A DNA stretch of 64,000 nt from Microcebus murinus (Eukaryota; Chordata; Mammalia; Primates; Cheirogaleidae): the NCBI RefSeq assembly GCF_040939455.1, contig NC_134108.1:90146001-90210000 (forward strand), given 5' to 3'. Each line of letters starts with the position of its first letter. Position 1 is the first letter of the stretch. Under the pieces are notes generated by a model, which saw only the letters and a list, made by a program, of their open reading frames with translations, was not told where the DNA came from and did no database searches. The position numbers and the translations under genes are program-made. Below, in pieces: positions 25,126 to 38,799 of the stretch.

Positions 25126-27374
25126 GATACTACTATATTGACTCTAACATTTTGCAAACATATTCCCTTGATTTCCTCTATTAACCAGTGTTAGTTATTT
25201 GTTGGATTCCCCCAGGCTATTTTATGTGCTTCTGCAGCACCCAAATTGGGTACATCTATTGTGTGCTTATTGCTTAAAACAAGTCGTAGCTGGCTAGCCA
25301 CTTATCTCCATCTAACATGACATTTATTGTGTACTCCCTGTATGCCAGTACTGTTCATTGTGCTGTACATGTATTACATCATTTGACGGGCAGGCAATGA
25401 ATTTTCATTAAATGAATAAATGAACAAATATGTTAACAAAGCAATATTGATTGAGATTCTACTATGAATTCTGTGGTAATATTGTCTATTATTAAAAATC
25501 TATAAAAAGATAAAATACACCTTCAGTCCTCCCTTTAAAAGTTCTTAGTTTTGTTGGATAAAGAGGCTATGTGTACAATAAACTTCTACAAAGTTCAGTG
25601 TCTTGATTGAAAGAACTGTGATTATTATAAGTTCATAACACCTCGGCGTTTATCAGACATTCAAGACATATGAAGTAGTCAATAAATCAATTACTCAATA
25701 ACTGTTTGCTGAAAAATGAATAAACTACCATTCAGTGAATAAATGGGCTACAACAAAAGTCAGCTGCTTGACAAAATGCTATCTTAATTATGTAATGAAG
25801 TGGAATTTATCCTTATGATATCACAAAAGATAGGTATGCTTCATTTATGCAATAGATATTTTATTGCAATTTTTGCTAATTACATTTTTGAAAACCAAAT
25901 GTCTTTTCATTTAAAATAATTAGTAATAGCTTTCACTATGGCTTTGTGTCACTCTGTGCATGTAAGTTGGCTTTCAGTGCAAACTTATAATGAGATCACC
26001 ACCCTTTTTCCAGAATTATTTTTCCTTAAGAGTAAAGTATCATTTTTATGATTTTGGCACTAATATAATCATTGATTTAGTCAGTCACTTTGAGTACTTA
26101 AATATGTACTTAAGCCAATTTATTTTTTCCATCAATTTTTCCATCAATTTATATGGACAGAAATACTAAAATTTTTTTCTGAAATAAAGACTGAACATGA
26201 TGGAGAATCCCTTTAATTTTACTTCTGAAAATAATACAATTCTAAGATATGAAAACAAGTAGGAAACAGTAAATATCAGTTCAAAAACCTCAAGTATGTT
26301 CAATATTTCATAATATATTCATTGTAAAGATAAGAGATATAATATTTATTTTAATAATTAAAAGTCCTTTCAAGAAGTAATGTAAACAACCCTCATTTCA
26401 TGAAAGGGATATAGAAATTATTTTAAAATCATGCTCATGAGAGAAATTTCAGAGTACAATATAGTGCATGATTTCTCTGTGGTTGAAATGAATAGAGATA
26501 CATTTTATTTCCATCCAGAGGCATCTGTTGGCTTGTAGATCTATAGCGATAACAACCCATGGGGTGATTTGATTACACAGTTAAGGAGACACTTTTGATT
26601 TTTAGAAGTGTTGGGAAATGTGCTAAGAACAAAACAATGATATGGCTAACAACTTTCATGAACTTCTGATGTTTTTGTTATAGTTTGTTTTTAAAAAGCC
26701 AAGTACTTTTATGCCTGGAAATAATGTTAGAGAACAGTTATGAACATTGAATATTCAGCAAGTGTGTTTTCTTTGCACTTTGTAAACAAGATACCTCAAA
26801 AAAGTTTGGATACCCTTTTGATATTTTGTTCCAAACTCATGATCTAACAACATTTTAATACATTTCTCTTAAAAAAAAAGCATAATAAATTATATTCAAT
26901 TTTATAGTACATATCAAGGAATTAATAGCTTCTCATTTGGGGACATAATTTTTAATACTTTGTATAGCTGGTTACAGTACATGAAACTCTTGAGCTTTCA
27001 TTATCACATGTAGTCGTCATGAGTGAAACTCATATAGCATCCATTTATAGAAATATCATTTTAATTAAAAAGCTAACAACATACTTCTGTTGCATTTGAG
27101 AGTATTTCTCCCAACACGATTTCTTCTTATTTTGAAACTCAATATATTTCATAATTAGTACCTAACTCTATACCTTGAAAGTTTCTTAAACATATAGATT
27201 GGCCATGATTTTTTTTTTTTTAAGAATTTACACATTTAAAGAACATGTGTACTACTGAATATAATGTATCTGTTTAATACAGAAAATACTTGTAAGTTGC
27301 TTTGGAATATGTAATCAAGACTTAAGCTTAGCTCTCCTGTGCTAAAAAGACAAGTGTCAAGAAAACATAGTTTT
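25126..27374. other. Non-coding; one MIR-like relic, otherwise nothing
   Basis: 25315-25412 ('tttattgtgtactccctgtatgccagtact', 'gctgtacatgtattacatcattt') looks like a minus-strand MIR. The rest is AT-rich without recognised features. Confidence 0.45.
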
Positions 27375-27726
<352 letters not shown>

Positions 27727-28734
27727 AAAGAAAACAGTTTTAAGATTTCTACAGGTGGTTAGAGGAAGGAATTGACCTGGAATCTTCTCTTGGTCAAAGG
27801 CTGTGAATAATACTGACCTAGCTTTGGCTGTGTGTAACTAGTGGGTGAGTCTCACATCTGTACAATGTTGACCCTAATCAAAAGCCTCTGTTGATGATTG
27901 CAATGGGAATTATTATATTTGGATTACAAAGAACAGAGTAAAAGAAGAAGGGGATAGGATTCTCAGTACATGTTTAAGTTATCCTAGTATGAATTACACT
28001 TTAAGAGACTTTGTTGGCTAAAAGGGAAAGTTATGTGTGTATGAGCAGAGGAGAGATATCTTTTTTTCCTGTTTGTATATTTGGTTGTATCATCTTTTGG
28101 CTCTACCTGGGTTCATAACTTCAAAGCTAAAATATGGATTTCCTAAAAATAAATTCTCCAAAAATAAAAATGTTGCTCTTCTATGTGGAGTTGGATGGTA
28201 TCTGGGTTGGCTTGGTTGGAACATGGCCGCTAATGCAGCAATAGGTCCCCTCATTCCAGTGGATTATATAGCCTTCCATAGCCACATTCTGTACACCTTT
28301 CTCTAGCCAATTGTTCCAATGACTTGTGGCCCCAAAAGAAGTCATCTCAGAAAGTGAAGATGGATTAGCCTAAATCTATCTCCATTGTGAAAAAAAAATG
28401 AAACAAATTATCTTACCAGTGATGGGTGAGCCATTAATATATTTAACTGATTACCTATAACATGTAGGGAATTATGTGGCTGAGCCAATTATTGGTTTCC
28501 TTGCCTTTAAGAAACTCACAGGCAACTAGTCAAGCAATTGGGAAATACACATATGCACATGAATGCATATTATCTTACAGGATAGTGGTAGATGACTGCT
28601 TAAAATGTGCAGATAATGCACTATGAGTATTCAGGAAAAGGCTCTTCCTCTCAACTGTAATGATCACTTGTTTTTCCATTTATATTTTCACAAATCCTAG
28701 TGTTAAAAAGTTTAAAGGGAAGGGAAGAAAAAAA

Positions 28735-28935
28735 TATTTATTTAGTTCTTATAGTGGGTTAGAGACTGTGCAAAGTGTATGTCATCTTACTTAGCATTAA
28801 CACAATCTGTCAAGGCAGACAGGGTGGATTCATGCCTGGTTTTAGAGAGGAGAGTAAGTAAGATTCAGAGACAATTAAAGAATTTGTTTTAAGTCACATA
28901 GTGAGTAGTAGACTGAGAATTTAAGCCAGTTTTAA
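28735..28935 (-). mobile_element. MIR SINE relic, minus strand
   Basis: 'gtcatcttacttagcatta' followed by 'gtttaagtcacatagtgagtag' style sequence and 'gaatttaagccag' follow the reverse complement of MIR (lymphoid-type core, then 3' part). Diverged. Confidence 0.55.
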
Positions 28936-30904
28936 CTGAAAGCCTATATGTTTTCAGTTGTGTCAGGGTTTCTAGCAATACAGGAAAATACAAAAGTATC
29001 TAGATTTTGGCAGATCTGTAAAATGTTTCTATCTTGATTGATAGGTAATTGCATTGACAGGTGAGGATGGTGGACATGAACACTTCCCCAGGTGGAAAGT
29101 GTGGATCAGGAGTGTGAGGTGAGTGTTCAAAGAAAATACAGCTACAGGATAAGGTGTCCTATCATCAGTCTTTGAAAACTGGATATCTGGGATAAATGAG
29201 AGTGTAGGAGGAGAGAGTCCACTCAAACTCTCAGAGAAACTGATTGTAATGGGATGGAAATTTAGCAGGTGGTGAGAAAACGGTGGGAACTAAAGGAAGA
29301 CCTCTATCTCATAAGGCTTGACCATGGAGGGAAGGAAAGAAAGGAACATGCAAATAAACAATTCAAGGGAAGAATAGTACTTTAAGAATTAATTGAAATT
29401 GTCTCAGTTTTGGAATTGCCCGTCATATGTATAAAACATGGGAGGTTAAGCATTTGTGGACGTGATTGGAAGAGAGTCACTTCCAATGTGATGTGATGAA
29501 GATCAAAGTTGTAAGACTGGGCAGTTTTAATTCAGAGTTGATTGTTCAGGTATATATTTGGCTGCCCTTTGGTTCTTTTTACTTGTTGTGTCTAAAAACA
29601 TTGAGTCATGTAAAAGAAATTCATATGAAGCAAATTCAAAGACTGGAGCCAATTCCTATTTAACAATGGGGTACTTAAATAAGCGTAAAAGTCTTTAATA
29701 AATGTAAAACATAAGACAAAATATTTTAAAAATCATTCATATAAATAAAACACAAACATTTCGGCATGTTTTTTTGTGCCTAACAACAATATGCCATGAT
29801 CAAACAGCTTTCTAATTTGGGAAAAAAAATATTCTAAGTGAAAAAAAAGTGGCCTTGGTTGTTTGGGATAGGATGTTGAGTCTATTTTAGTTATCATGAT
29901 TCAGTAAAAGCTATTAAACCCACAGACTCTGCTAGTCTGTAATAGAGGAAGTTCTTGTCCCTGTTCTTGCTCCAACATTGGAATCAGAGGATAACCATAT
30001 TCTAGATTCTATTTATTCTGGCACAACTTAGATCATTGGATTTGCTTCCAATTTAAATGGTATCTTTGCCAGGTGAAGTTGTAAAGATTAAAGAAATTAA
30101 AAAAATGTATTTTTAATTCAGTGAGATACTTTCTATATATTTAGATATCATTTCAAAATGACATTCATGATAGGATGGGTAAATTTTTTAAGTTGCCAAA
30201 TTTATTTTTATAGTTGAAATTAGCTCAAATTGCCAACTTAAGTTGGATTATAACAAGCCAGTTCAGGGTTTCCATGGAAACATGATTTCATCCCATCTTT
30301 GAAAACCATTTTGTTTTTTCTCCTTTATCATGGAATTTGAAACTTTGAAATGTTTTTCCTGTGATTCCTGCTCCAAGAAAAAGAAAACAGGTTTCCAATT
30401 AGACAAATATTCACATTTATTTAGCTCATTAAAGTTTACCTCCAAGGAACATTTTCATTCATGAAAATAAACAATCTCCATAGCCTCAAATATTTCCTAT
30501 TTGGGTACCAGTATATGTTTTTGTTATTTTTGTTTTGTATTTTTCAATACTTTGGTCACTGTACAGTCACAATTATTCTAAACTATGTTAAAATTACTTC
30601 ATAGTTATAATATCCTTATTATTTGGCATTTAGCAGACTTAGAAATCTTCAATGAAAGAGCTCTGATATTCTTCATCATTTGTATTTTCCTCCATGCCTG
30701 CCTTAAAGCCTGGCACAAGTAGGTTCTCAGTAAATGTTTATTGGATAAATGATGCAACCAATATTTGAGTATCTTCTGTGGCTTAGCACTTAGTTAAGGA
30801 CTTTGTAGGATACAAAAGATGTATATAAGATACTTTGCTGTCTGTAAAGTAGAGATATAGAGAGGGTAAAAAAAAAAATGAAATGTATGTACTTTCTACT
30901 TACT

Positions 30905-31085
30905 ATTTCATCTCATGTAAGCCAGAGTTTTACTATTTCATTTAATCTTTACAACAATCCTAGAAAGACTATTGTATTATACTGATTCTTGAAGGTGAAG
31001 AAGTTGTGGCTAAGCAAAGTTAGGTAAGTTGCCCATGAGAGTGGTTGGTGGGCCAGGGTTTGAATACCAGTCCAGCATCGGCAAG
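30905..31085 (-). mobile_element. MIR SINE relic, minus strand
   Basis: 'atttaatctttacaacaatcct' then 'aggtaagttgcccatgag' and 'ccagggtttgaatacc' follow MIR in reverse complement in the correct order. Confidence 0.7.
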
Positions 31086-31403
31086 TATGTTTACTAGTTG
31101 CAGAGAAAAGTTCCTACACGCAAAACAATTAGATGTTATTGGCTGTGAGGAGTTCAGACAAGGAGGGATTATGTGGATAAGGGTAATCATGGATGATAGA
31201 AATGAAAGCATTACTACATGATGAGCTGTATACCCTTTATCTAATCAATACTATGTATTTTTGTTTTATCCACTGGAATAAAACATCTTGGCTCTTAGAC
31301 TGTTTCTTCAATGCATATCACTTTTTGAAAGGCTATAAAATGGCATAACAGATGCTGTTTTTAAAAAAAACAACAAAAGGAATACATGTAAATTGATAGT
31401 TTA

Positions 31404-31464
31404 CATGGATAAAATAATACTGTAGTTTCTTTGAACCCGTTAGCCTATCTATAAAGTGGGTATT
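31404..31464 (+). repeat. 61-bp segment with a near copy at 37762-37822
   Basis: Starts atggataaaataatactg and ends ataaagtgggtatt; differs from 37762-37822 at four positions, all transitions. The right half faintly resembles MIR, the left half nothing I recognise. Confidence 0.8.
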
Positions 31465-32361
31465 CATAGAATATCAAACTGGTAAACCCTCTACTTTTTA
31501 TAGGAAACAAAACCAAGTCCAAGAGAACAGTCCTATCTAATTTTTTCTTTCTATTTTGCTTAAATCTTGTGATAGCAGAATCAGGCTAAACTCAGTCTTC
31601 CAACATCTAGTCTAATATTCTTTAAGCTGCATAATGCTTTCACTCCTTCATTTGTGGCATATAGGTACATACGAATAGAAATAATTGTAATAATTTTCAA
31701 GTATATATCAATCATTTTCACATGCTCCAATAAACTATTATAGAAATATCCTACTGTGAAAACCATGCATTTCACATCCTTATGCAAAATATTCTTAGAG
31801 ATCACTGAGACTTTAAGTGCACTATTAGGTGAGAACGATGCTCCATATCAATCTATTACCTATTTTTCTGTGCCTTTTCTTTGGTGATATTTTGTTTTTT
31901 TACTGACTTCAAATTTTGGCTCTTCCCTGGGTCTTTTCTTGGGTTATGTGTAAGTGCTATGCATTTTTTTTTCATGCTTAGTTGTTTTCCTTGAAAAGGG
32001 AATGTTTTAAGTTTAGAAAGATAATTATAATGATTCTTCTACTTAAAAGCTAAGTCTTTATAAATATGTCATTGGTCTAACACTAGACTTCCTCCTATAA
32101 ACCTAGAATACCTCAGGGTAGGAGAAAGTATTAATATTATATTTATAGCAAAAGTATGCTATAAAATCACTTATTAAATGGTTTATATTCACAATAGGAA
32201 TATTATTTTGGGGGATGAATCTGTGTTCCTAGTTAGGAATTAATGTCAAATATGTAGTGTTTATAACATCAGTGGTGATCTCACAACAGCAATAAGAGGG
32301 GAGAAAAACAAAAAAACACAGCAATCATAGAGCTATGGTAATTCAAAATGGAAAAAAAATA

Positions 32362-32691
32362 GGCTGGGCACGGTGGCTCACACCTGTAATCTTAGCACTC
32401 TGGGAGGCTGAGGCGGGAGGCTTGCTCAAGGTCAGGAGTTCGAAACCAGCCTGAGCAAGAGCAAGACCCCGTCTCTAGTATAAATAGAAAGAAATTAATT
32501 GGTCAACTAATATATATAGAAAAAATTAGCCAGGCATGGTGGCGCATGCCTGTATTCCCAGATACTCAGGAGGCTGAGGCAGAAGGATGGCTTGAGCCCA
32601 GAAGTTTGAGGTTGCTGTGAGCTAGGATGATGCCATGGCACTCACTCTAGCCTGGGCAACAAAGCGAGACTCAGTCTCAAAAAAAAGAAAA
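32362..32691 (+). mobile_element. Alu SINE, long-linker strepsirrhine form
   Basis: Dimeric Alu starting ggctgggcacggtggctcac, extended linker (attaattggtcaactaatat), right arm 'attagccaggcatggtggc', short interrupted A-tail (aaaaaaaagaaaaaacaat). Confidence 0.94.
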
Positions 32692-33764
32692 AACAATAAT
32701 TATCCAACCCTTTAAAAATGAACCTAATTACAGAGTGCAAATCAATTATATGAAGCCCTAAAGTAGCATAAAGCAATCCTAGGAAACCCTCTAGTATATC
32801 AGAAGTAGTATTTGAATATAAGAAATGTTAATGAAATATTTAGCACTAATTTTACTTGCCCTCTTAGAATTAAGAATAATTTAGGAGTGAATAATTCCTA
32901 ATTCAGGTTAAGCCAAGTCTCCTAAACTTTCCAGGAAATTTGAGTTGATGCCATATTTTTCTCCAGTGCCCAATTTGACAATTTCACAGTCTTTGAAACT
33001 CATCAAACTTAGAAAGATCATGCTTAGAATTGCAGATTATGTATAAACATTTATTGAATTTTGATAAAAGTGGTACAGATTGAGGTATTTTATTGATTAG
33101 GCAATTAGCTTAATTTGAAACTAGGTACTGGGAGAAGGGACACCTTAATAAAAAAAATAAGTAGCTTGAATTTTTATAGAATGACTCAGTGAAATAGCAT
33201 TTGTTAAAAAACATGTTGACAACCATACTAATTTAATTATGTATATTACATATCCAAATTATACGTCCCCCCACAATTTGGTTAATCAGTCTAAAAACAC
33301 TGCAAATCAGGTGAGGGTTTTGTTTTGTTTTGAACTGAGATAAATATTTCAGTACAGGGCTTTCTTCCTCGCTATGGTTGTTTACATTACTATTGTACAT
33401 GATCTGTGAAACTATTGCTGCTATTATCTGCACCTAAGAATTTTGTTTCTAACATATTTTTTAGTACCTCCAACTATTAAAAATGTTTAAAGTAAGAGAA
33501 AGACAAAACAAAAACTACACTTACTACAATGCCTCTATATTGCTAAAAAGAAAAAAAACTACACTTACTATTCATTTTAGAAAAAATGTAGAAATAAATA
33601 AAATTTGTATTCTGAATGGAAATTCTTTGTCGATTTTATGTGTTCCAAATATTATCTCCCACTCTCTGGCCCATTCCTTTATTCTTTTTATGTTTTCTTT
33701 CTTTCCATTTGAATATTTAAGGACCTAAAGCAAAACACAACCACCATGCTACTATCGCACACAT
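32692..33764. other. Non-coding, nothing recognised
   Basis: AT-rich. Near 33483-33570 'aaaactacacttactac' and 'aaaactacacttactat' repeat 37 bases apart, a small local duplication. No gene. Confidence 0.4.
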
Positions 33765-34970
33765 TGAATTTTAAAATATGGTGAATATCCTCTAATACCC
33801 AGTCCGTGTTCAATTTTCTCTGTCTCAAAATATCTATTTACAATTAGTGGTTTGAAGCAGGATCCCAATATAGCCCACAATTGCATGTAATTGATGTCTT
33901 TAAGTCCTCATACCCTTTTTTTCATACATTTATTTATTGAATAATTTTAGAATTTCTAGATTTCACTGATTTCATCTTCTTGGTGTCATTGAACACATTT
34001 CTGAATTTCTTATAATTGGGTAGCTTTAGACGCTTTAGTAGATTCAGGTTTTACTTTTTATTGGCAAAAATAATTTACAGATGGTGATATGCTCCTCTTA
34101 TATCATGTTTGGAGGAATATATCTCTTATTCTACTTAATGATGTTAATTAAGACAGTTGAGTGGGTTCATGTAGTACAAGCTAATGCATCTGTCTTAAAT
34201 TTCTTCTATAACCTTCCATCTAATAATATTAGCAACCTCTGGAGATCCTTGCCTAGATCCATTATTTCATTAGGGATTGCAAAATATAATTTTATAATTC
34301 TGTTGTTTTTCTAGAATTTATTGTTTCTTCATCAACTGTTTTATTACCTTGAAATATTATCCATGTGGGAAAAGTAGGATAGATGCCCTTCCTTCCTCCC
34401 TCTCCCCTCCCCTCCCTCCCTCCCACCTTTTCCCTCCCTCCCTCCCTCCCTCCCTCCCTCCCTCCCTCCCTCCCTCCCTCCCTCCCTCCCTCCCTCCCTC
34501 CCTCCCTCCCTCCCTTCCTTCCTTCCTTCCTTCCTTCCTTCCTTCCTTCCTTCCTTCCTTCCTTCCTTCCTTCTTCCTTCCTTCCTTCCTCTTTCCTAGC
34601 AACCTTCACAGGTGACCTAAAGTGTTTTTTATATTTATCATTATGAACTCATATATTTAATAAATTTTAATCCATTGCAATTATTTTTTAATGATCAAAA
34701 GATTTCATCTTTAGTCAATGGGAGCCTTTCAAATTCGCTCTTGGGTCCCTTTGGTTTACTCTTTGATTTAATCCCAGTAGCGTTTGAAGGTTTTCTTGTT
34801 TTCAGAATGACAAGATTTCTCTGTCTCATGTCTTATATACCCCAAATCTGGAAGCTGCTATTTTTCCAAAGATCCTTGGTTTCTTTTGTGGAGAATGATA
34901 TTTAAAAACCACAATTGGGGTGATAGTTACTTATTGATGATTTTATTCATGTCACTTGACCATGAATTGC
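33765..34970 (-). mobile_element. Ancient L1 (L1M-type) 3' region relic
   Basis: 'gaagcaggatcccaatatag', 'cctagatccattatttcatt' followed by 'gggattgcaaaat', 'caatgggagcc' and 'gtggagaatgatatttaaaaacc' occur in the order of the 3'UTR of old mammalian L1M elements on the minus strand. Interrupted by the pyrimidine tract at 34384-34596. No ORF survives. Family assigned from memory of the consensus. Confidence 0.55.
34384..34596. repeat. (CCCT)n/(CCTT)n pyrimidine microsatellite, about 210 bp
   Basis: An irregular start, then a nearly pure CCCT tetranucleotide array (about 34432-34513), switching to CCTT (about 34513-34590) with one short interruption. All pyrimidine on the plus strand. The long open frames on both strands (PSLPPSLPP, GGREGGRE) are repeat translations, not genes. 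Confidence 0.97.
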
Positions 34971-35538
34971 TCATTTCCATCCATTTCCTTTCACATACCA
35001 TAGTCTATGCCATTTATTTTGGATTTGTTATCCTGTACTATTATTTAACTTTGCATATGCTAATATTATATTTTCCAAGTAGGCAAATAAGGCACATCTA
35101 GGACTAGAAATTGCATCACTTGACTTGCTACCTAGAATTCTTTCTGGTGTATCCCATATGGAAGATTAGGCAGTTTGGGGAAAATTTTGACCTGAATTAG
35201 ATATTTAAAGTTTTATTAGTTTTCCCTTTGGAAATTGATGTCTTTACTTTTCTAATATTTCATTGTCAAAATTAGAACTAAGTAAAAAAGGAAATTAGAC
35301 TAATCAGTGTTAATATAAGAAGAATTTAGGGATAGAGAAAAAAGCTACATTTATAAGCCCAGTTTAAATCACCAACAGAATCCCATGGCTTGTTTTCTGT
35401 GGATTTGCTGGCCAAGGCAAATATTAATAAAATCCACAGTACTCCATTTCCTTGGCTATCTTCTACTGGTCTCATTTTGTGTGATTATATAGACATGCAT
35501 ATTCTTTTGTTGCTTGAATATTCAGAAGTTGCTATGGC
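34971..35538. other. Non-coding, nothing recognised
   Basis: No gene or assigned repeat. Confidence 0.35.
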
Positions 35539-35642
35539 TAGATTGGATTTTTTTTTATTTTTATTTTATTTTATTTTATTCCTTCTTTTTTTTGTTGTTG
35601 TTGTTGTTGTTGCAAAGGTTAGCTGATATAGATTGGATTTTT
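35539..35642 (-). mobile_element. Tail-only mini-retroposon with 14-bp target duplication
   Basis: 'tagattggattttt' at 35539-35552 is repeated at 35629-35642. The 76 bases between read, on the minus strand, as an 18-base body (tatcagctaacctttgca), then (ACA)n, A8, and (AAAAT)n, ending in an A-rich tail. Duplicated target plus A-rich tail is the signature of L1-mediated retroposition, here with almost no body left. The source RNA is not identified. Confidence 0.7.
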
Positions 35643-38600
35643 AAAAACACTTCTCCAAAATCCAGACAATGAAGTTACTGCAGTTCGCGCTTTCGTATGT
35701 GGTTTTAGTGGATATTATGTTATGTACTCTATGACCCAATCAAGAAATTATCCACCCATTCTGCAGTGTGAAAGCAAATACTGGAACTAGCAGTTTAGAT
35801 TAGATGGGGATGTGACCAGCAGTTAAGAGATAACTCAGGTGCGTATTATTATGGACTAAGTGTAAGATGAGCAAGGCATTATCAGTGGAGATATAACAAG
35901 GGGAGGGATAGAAGAGATGTTGGAAGCAGAAAGAATAGGATTTAATTAAGTCAACATTTACAGAATGTCAAAGATGTGCCAAGTGCTATTTGAGGTGCTT
36001 ATTATGCAGTGATGAGAGAGAATGTCAAAGTCCTCCTCCTCCTTATGTGTCATCAATTAAGTAGAGGGGAGATAAGAGAGACGGATGTGTGCTCCTGGAT
36101 TTGTAGCATTAACAAAAGGATAGAGAAGCCAAAGCGGTTAATGTAATTGTGGGAAATGCTATGATTCCCCTTTTTTCTGAGAAAAACAATATAGAGTTAT
36201 ATTAATTAATTCCCTGACATCTCTGTAATGCTTTTCTCCTTTTGGTTTGGGTTATACACTTTTTAATTACCTCTTATTATGACATCAATATTTTAAAATA
36301 TAATTTTCTTTGGAGACAGAAGAAAGAGTTCAATTTCCTCTCTCAACTAGATTGAAAGATAATTCAGTCTTTCATCTATATTACTTTTGGTCATGGTTAA
36401 TCAAAATCAAAGTTTTAGGGCATTCCTCTTTTACCTTTATCTTTTTCAATTGGAAATGGATTATTATTCTGTTCTTATGTTCCAAGTGTGCTATTCAAAT
36501 AATATTAAAGAACATTCAGTAACTGAGGGAAGAGTAAACATTTTTATAAAGTAAGTTTAAAAATGAGTGCTTTAGTTTTTCATTAATTTTTAATAAACTA
36601 AAATATAATAATTATATTTAATAGATCAGCTACAAATCTCTATGCTTCTTATCCCATCATTTATTGTCATTAAAAAAATTTTAAATGTATTTTTTGTCTA
36701 TAATTATTATAATAGCTTCTATATATTGAGAATTCACTATTTGTTAGGCCCTTTGTCCTTTCCATACTTTATCCACCTTATTTCTCATAGCCTTATAAAA
36801 CAAATATTGACATGCCTACTTAAAATACTTTGTGAAAACATAATACAAATGGCCAAAATTAATGATTATTTGAAAGCTTAATAATTTTTAAAATAAAATT
36901 TAAAAATCCCTTATACCATTCCTCCTTATTTCAGATCTACAACCTTTCAATTTGTTTTAACTGTTTTATTCTGGTAATTATTCTATAATTCTATAGTTTG
37001 AAATAAACTTATTCTCAAATTCTCTGATTTATCAGTTTTATATCAGATCTATTAAGCTTCCATCACTATTAGTGAAAATTTTCCTTATACCACTTCTATT
37101 TATTTTACCCATCCACCCAATGCATCATTTTTAAGTGAATAAAACCCATTATGTTATTATGATTACATAGATATTTTTCACTATTTGTCTGAATAGCATA
37201 CCATAAATATATTCTTTTCTTGAATAGCTGATTTTTTTTTAATTTCATAATTGCCTTTTTTCCTCTGGCTCTTTTTGCCACCTGTAGATTCTTATTTTTT
37301 TCCCCAAATGTTATGTTATATATTCTATTGTGTTGCCCTCCAGTTTCTTTTCCTCTTGGGGGTAACCATTCTGGAGCACTCTATTCTGTGGTTTCCTTGT
37401 GGCCGGGTTGTTTCCTATACTTGTGGCATAGCTAGTATAACCTTCATGTCCTGGAGCAGCCTTTTGCTGCTCTTCTGGCTGGGAGGTACTGTTTTCTGGA
37501 TGCCATACTTTCTCTTTCTTGATTTACATGTGTACCTTTTAATGGAACTGTATCTTCAAGTATCTTTTTAAGGTCCAGTTTTTAGGTCGCAAAGCTCCTG
37601 AACCATTATGTGACAAATTTGTCTTATTTGTTGCTTGACATCTTTTTGGATCGTCTATCATAGTGAATTGCTGTTAAGTATGCACTCACATGTTTCTCTT
37701 CCCCACCAGACTTTGCAGTTCAGGGGTAGGTAGAATTTTTTTATCCTTAGTATTTAAGACAATGGATAAAATAATACTGTAGTTTTTTTGAACCTGTTAG
37801 CCTGTCTATAAAGTAGGTATTATAATTACCTGTCCTGCCTACCATGCTAGGTTGTTATTTAGAGAAATACAGTAACAAATATTAATGGTTTAGTTAACCA
37901 TAAATCGTTATACATGCACAAAGTGACACTGATTAATTACATATTTGGGGGGATATGATTTGACCTATGTAATTCCAAAAGTTATAACCATCATTCTGTT
38001 GTTTTAATAATAGCTTAAACAAACCAAACTCTGCACACACACACATAAATTCTTAATATTTTTAACCAGTTTGCCAGCACTTCACTCTTCTAAATTCTAT
38101 TCTTTTCTAATTGATTCTTCTTTCTAATACCTTAATGTCAGAATATAGAACACTGTAAGTGTGTATGTGTAAAAGAGCAGAGACCAGAATTTCAGTTTTC
38201 CCACCTTTTCCTGTTTTATAATTTAGTTCAAAGACAGAGCCTTTAAATAAGTATGAGTTAGTGTCTCATGAGGGGACTATTTTTAGTCTTCACTTTTATT
38301 TGAAGGTTTTACAGCCAAGCACAACAACCAAATTTTGAGATGGTATCTTTCCTGACCATCCCTCATTTTGAAAGCTTTTATTACACTCCTGGAGGCTCTT
38401 CATGTGAATCCCCATGCCTTTCCACTGATGCACCAAAAGATACATTAATTACAAGTGGATGAGGAACTTGTGTTCATTTGTGTCTACTATTCTGAGAAAT
38501 TTACTCACAAGTATTTATTTTGAAATTAATAAAATATTAGCAATGAAGACAGGTGAATATAACACATAAGGTAAGGAAATGGAAGAGAAGGCAAGAGAGG

Positions 38601-38799
38601 TCAATAAGTAATCAATGTCTTTATTTCCACCTTTCCTTGAAAATAAAATAATTCTTAAGCTTTATAGAGTTCTTTGGTTTTGAAAGTGGGATGATCTACT
38701 TATTCTGAAAACCAGACCATGCATAAAACTCTTTAATAGATACCATTTGCATTTAAGAAAAACAATACTAAAATTGATATACTACTTGTGCATCTTGCT
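35643..38799. other. Non-coding, possible L2 relic, no gene
   Basis: 35930-36040 ('atgtgccaagtgctatttgaggtgct') looks like a plus-strand L2 relic. 37250-37600 holds a 106-codon frame rich in hydrophobic residues that matches nothing I know and is probably repeat-derived. The second member of the 61-bp pair lies at 37762-37822. Confidence 0.4.
37762..37822 (+). repeat. 61-bp segment with a near copy at 31404-31464
   Basis: Same orientation as 31404-31464, four transition differences. Homology stops abruptly after 'ggtatt'. Confidence 0.8.

Larger units (their letters stand above)
27742..32361. other. Non-coding with MIR/L2 relics, no gene
   Basis: Contains two MIR relics (listed separately) and a short L2-like tail at 30690-30755 ('cctggcacaagtaggttctcagtaaatg'). 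No coding region is supported; open frames are under 90 codons. Confidence 0.45.

Noticed and set aside
33483..33570. Short direct repeat 'aaaactacacttact' as a possible repeat array
   Set aside because: Only two units; no array, spacer regularity or associated genes.
34292..34646. Several overlapping frames coding PSLPPSLPP and GGREGGRE repeats
   Set aside because: They are translations of a tetranucleotide microsatellite, open in all frames because the unit has no stop codon.
37251..37571. 106-codon hydrophobic frame resembling a membrane protein
   Set aside because: T-rich sequence gives Phe/Leu-rich frames by chance; no family similarity, and the texture is of an old repeat.
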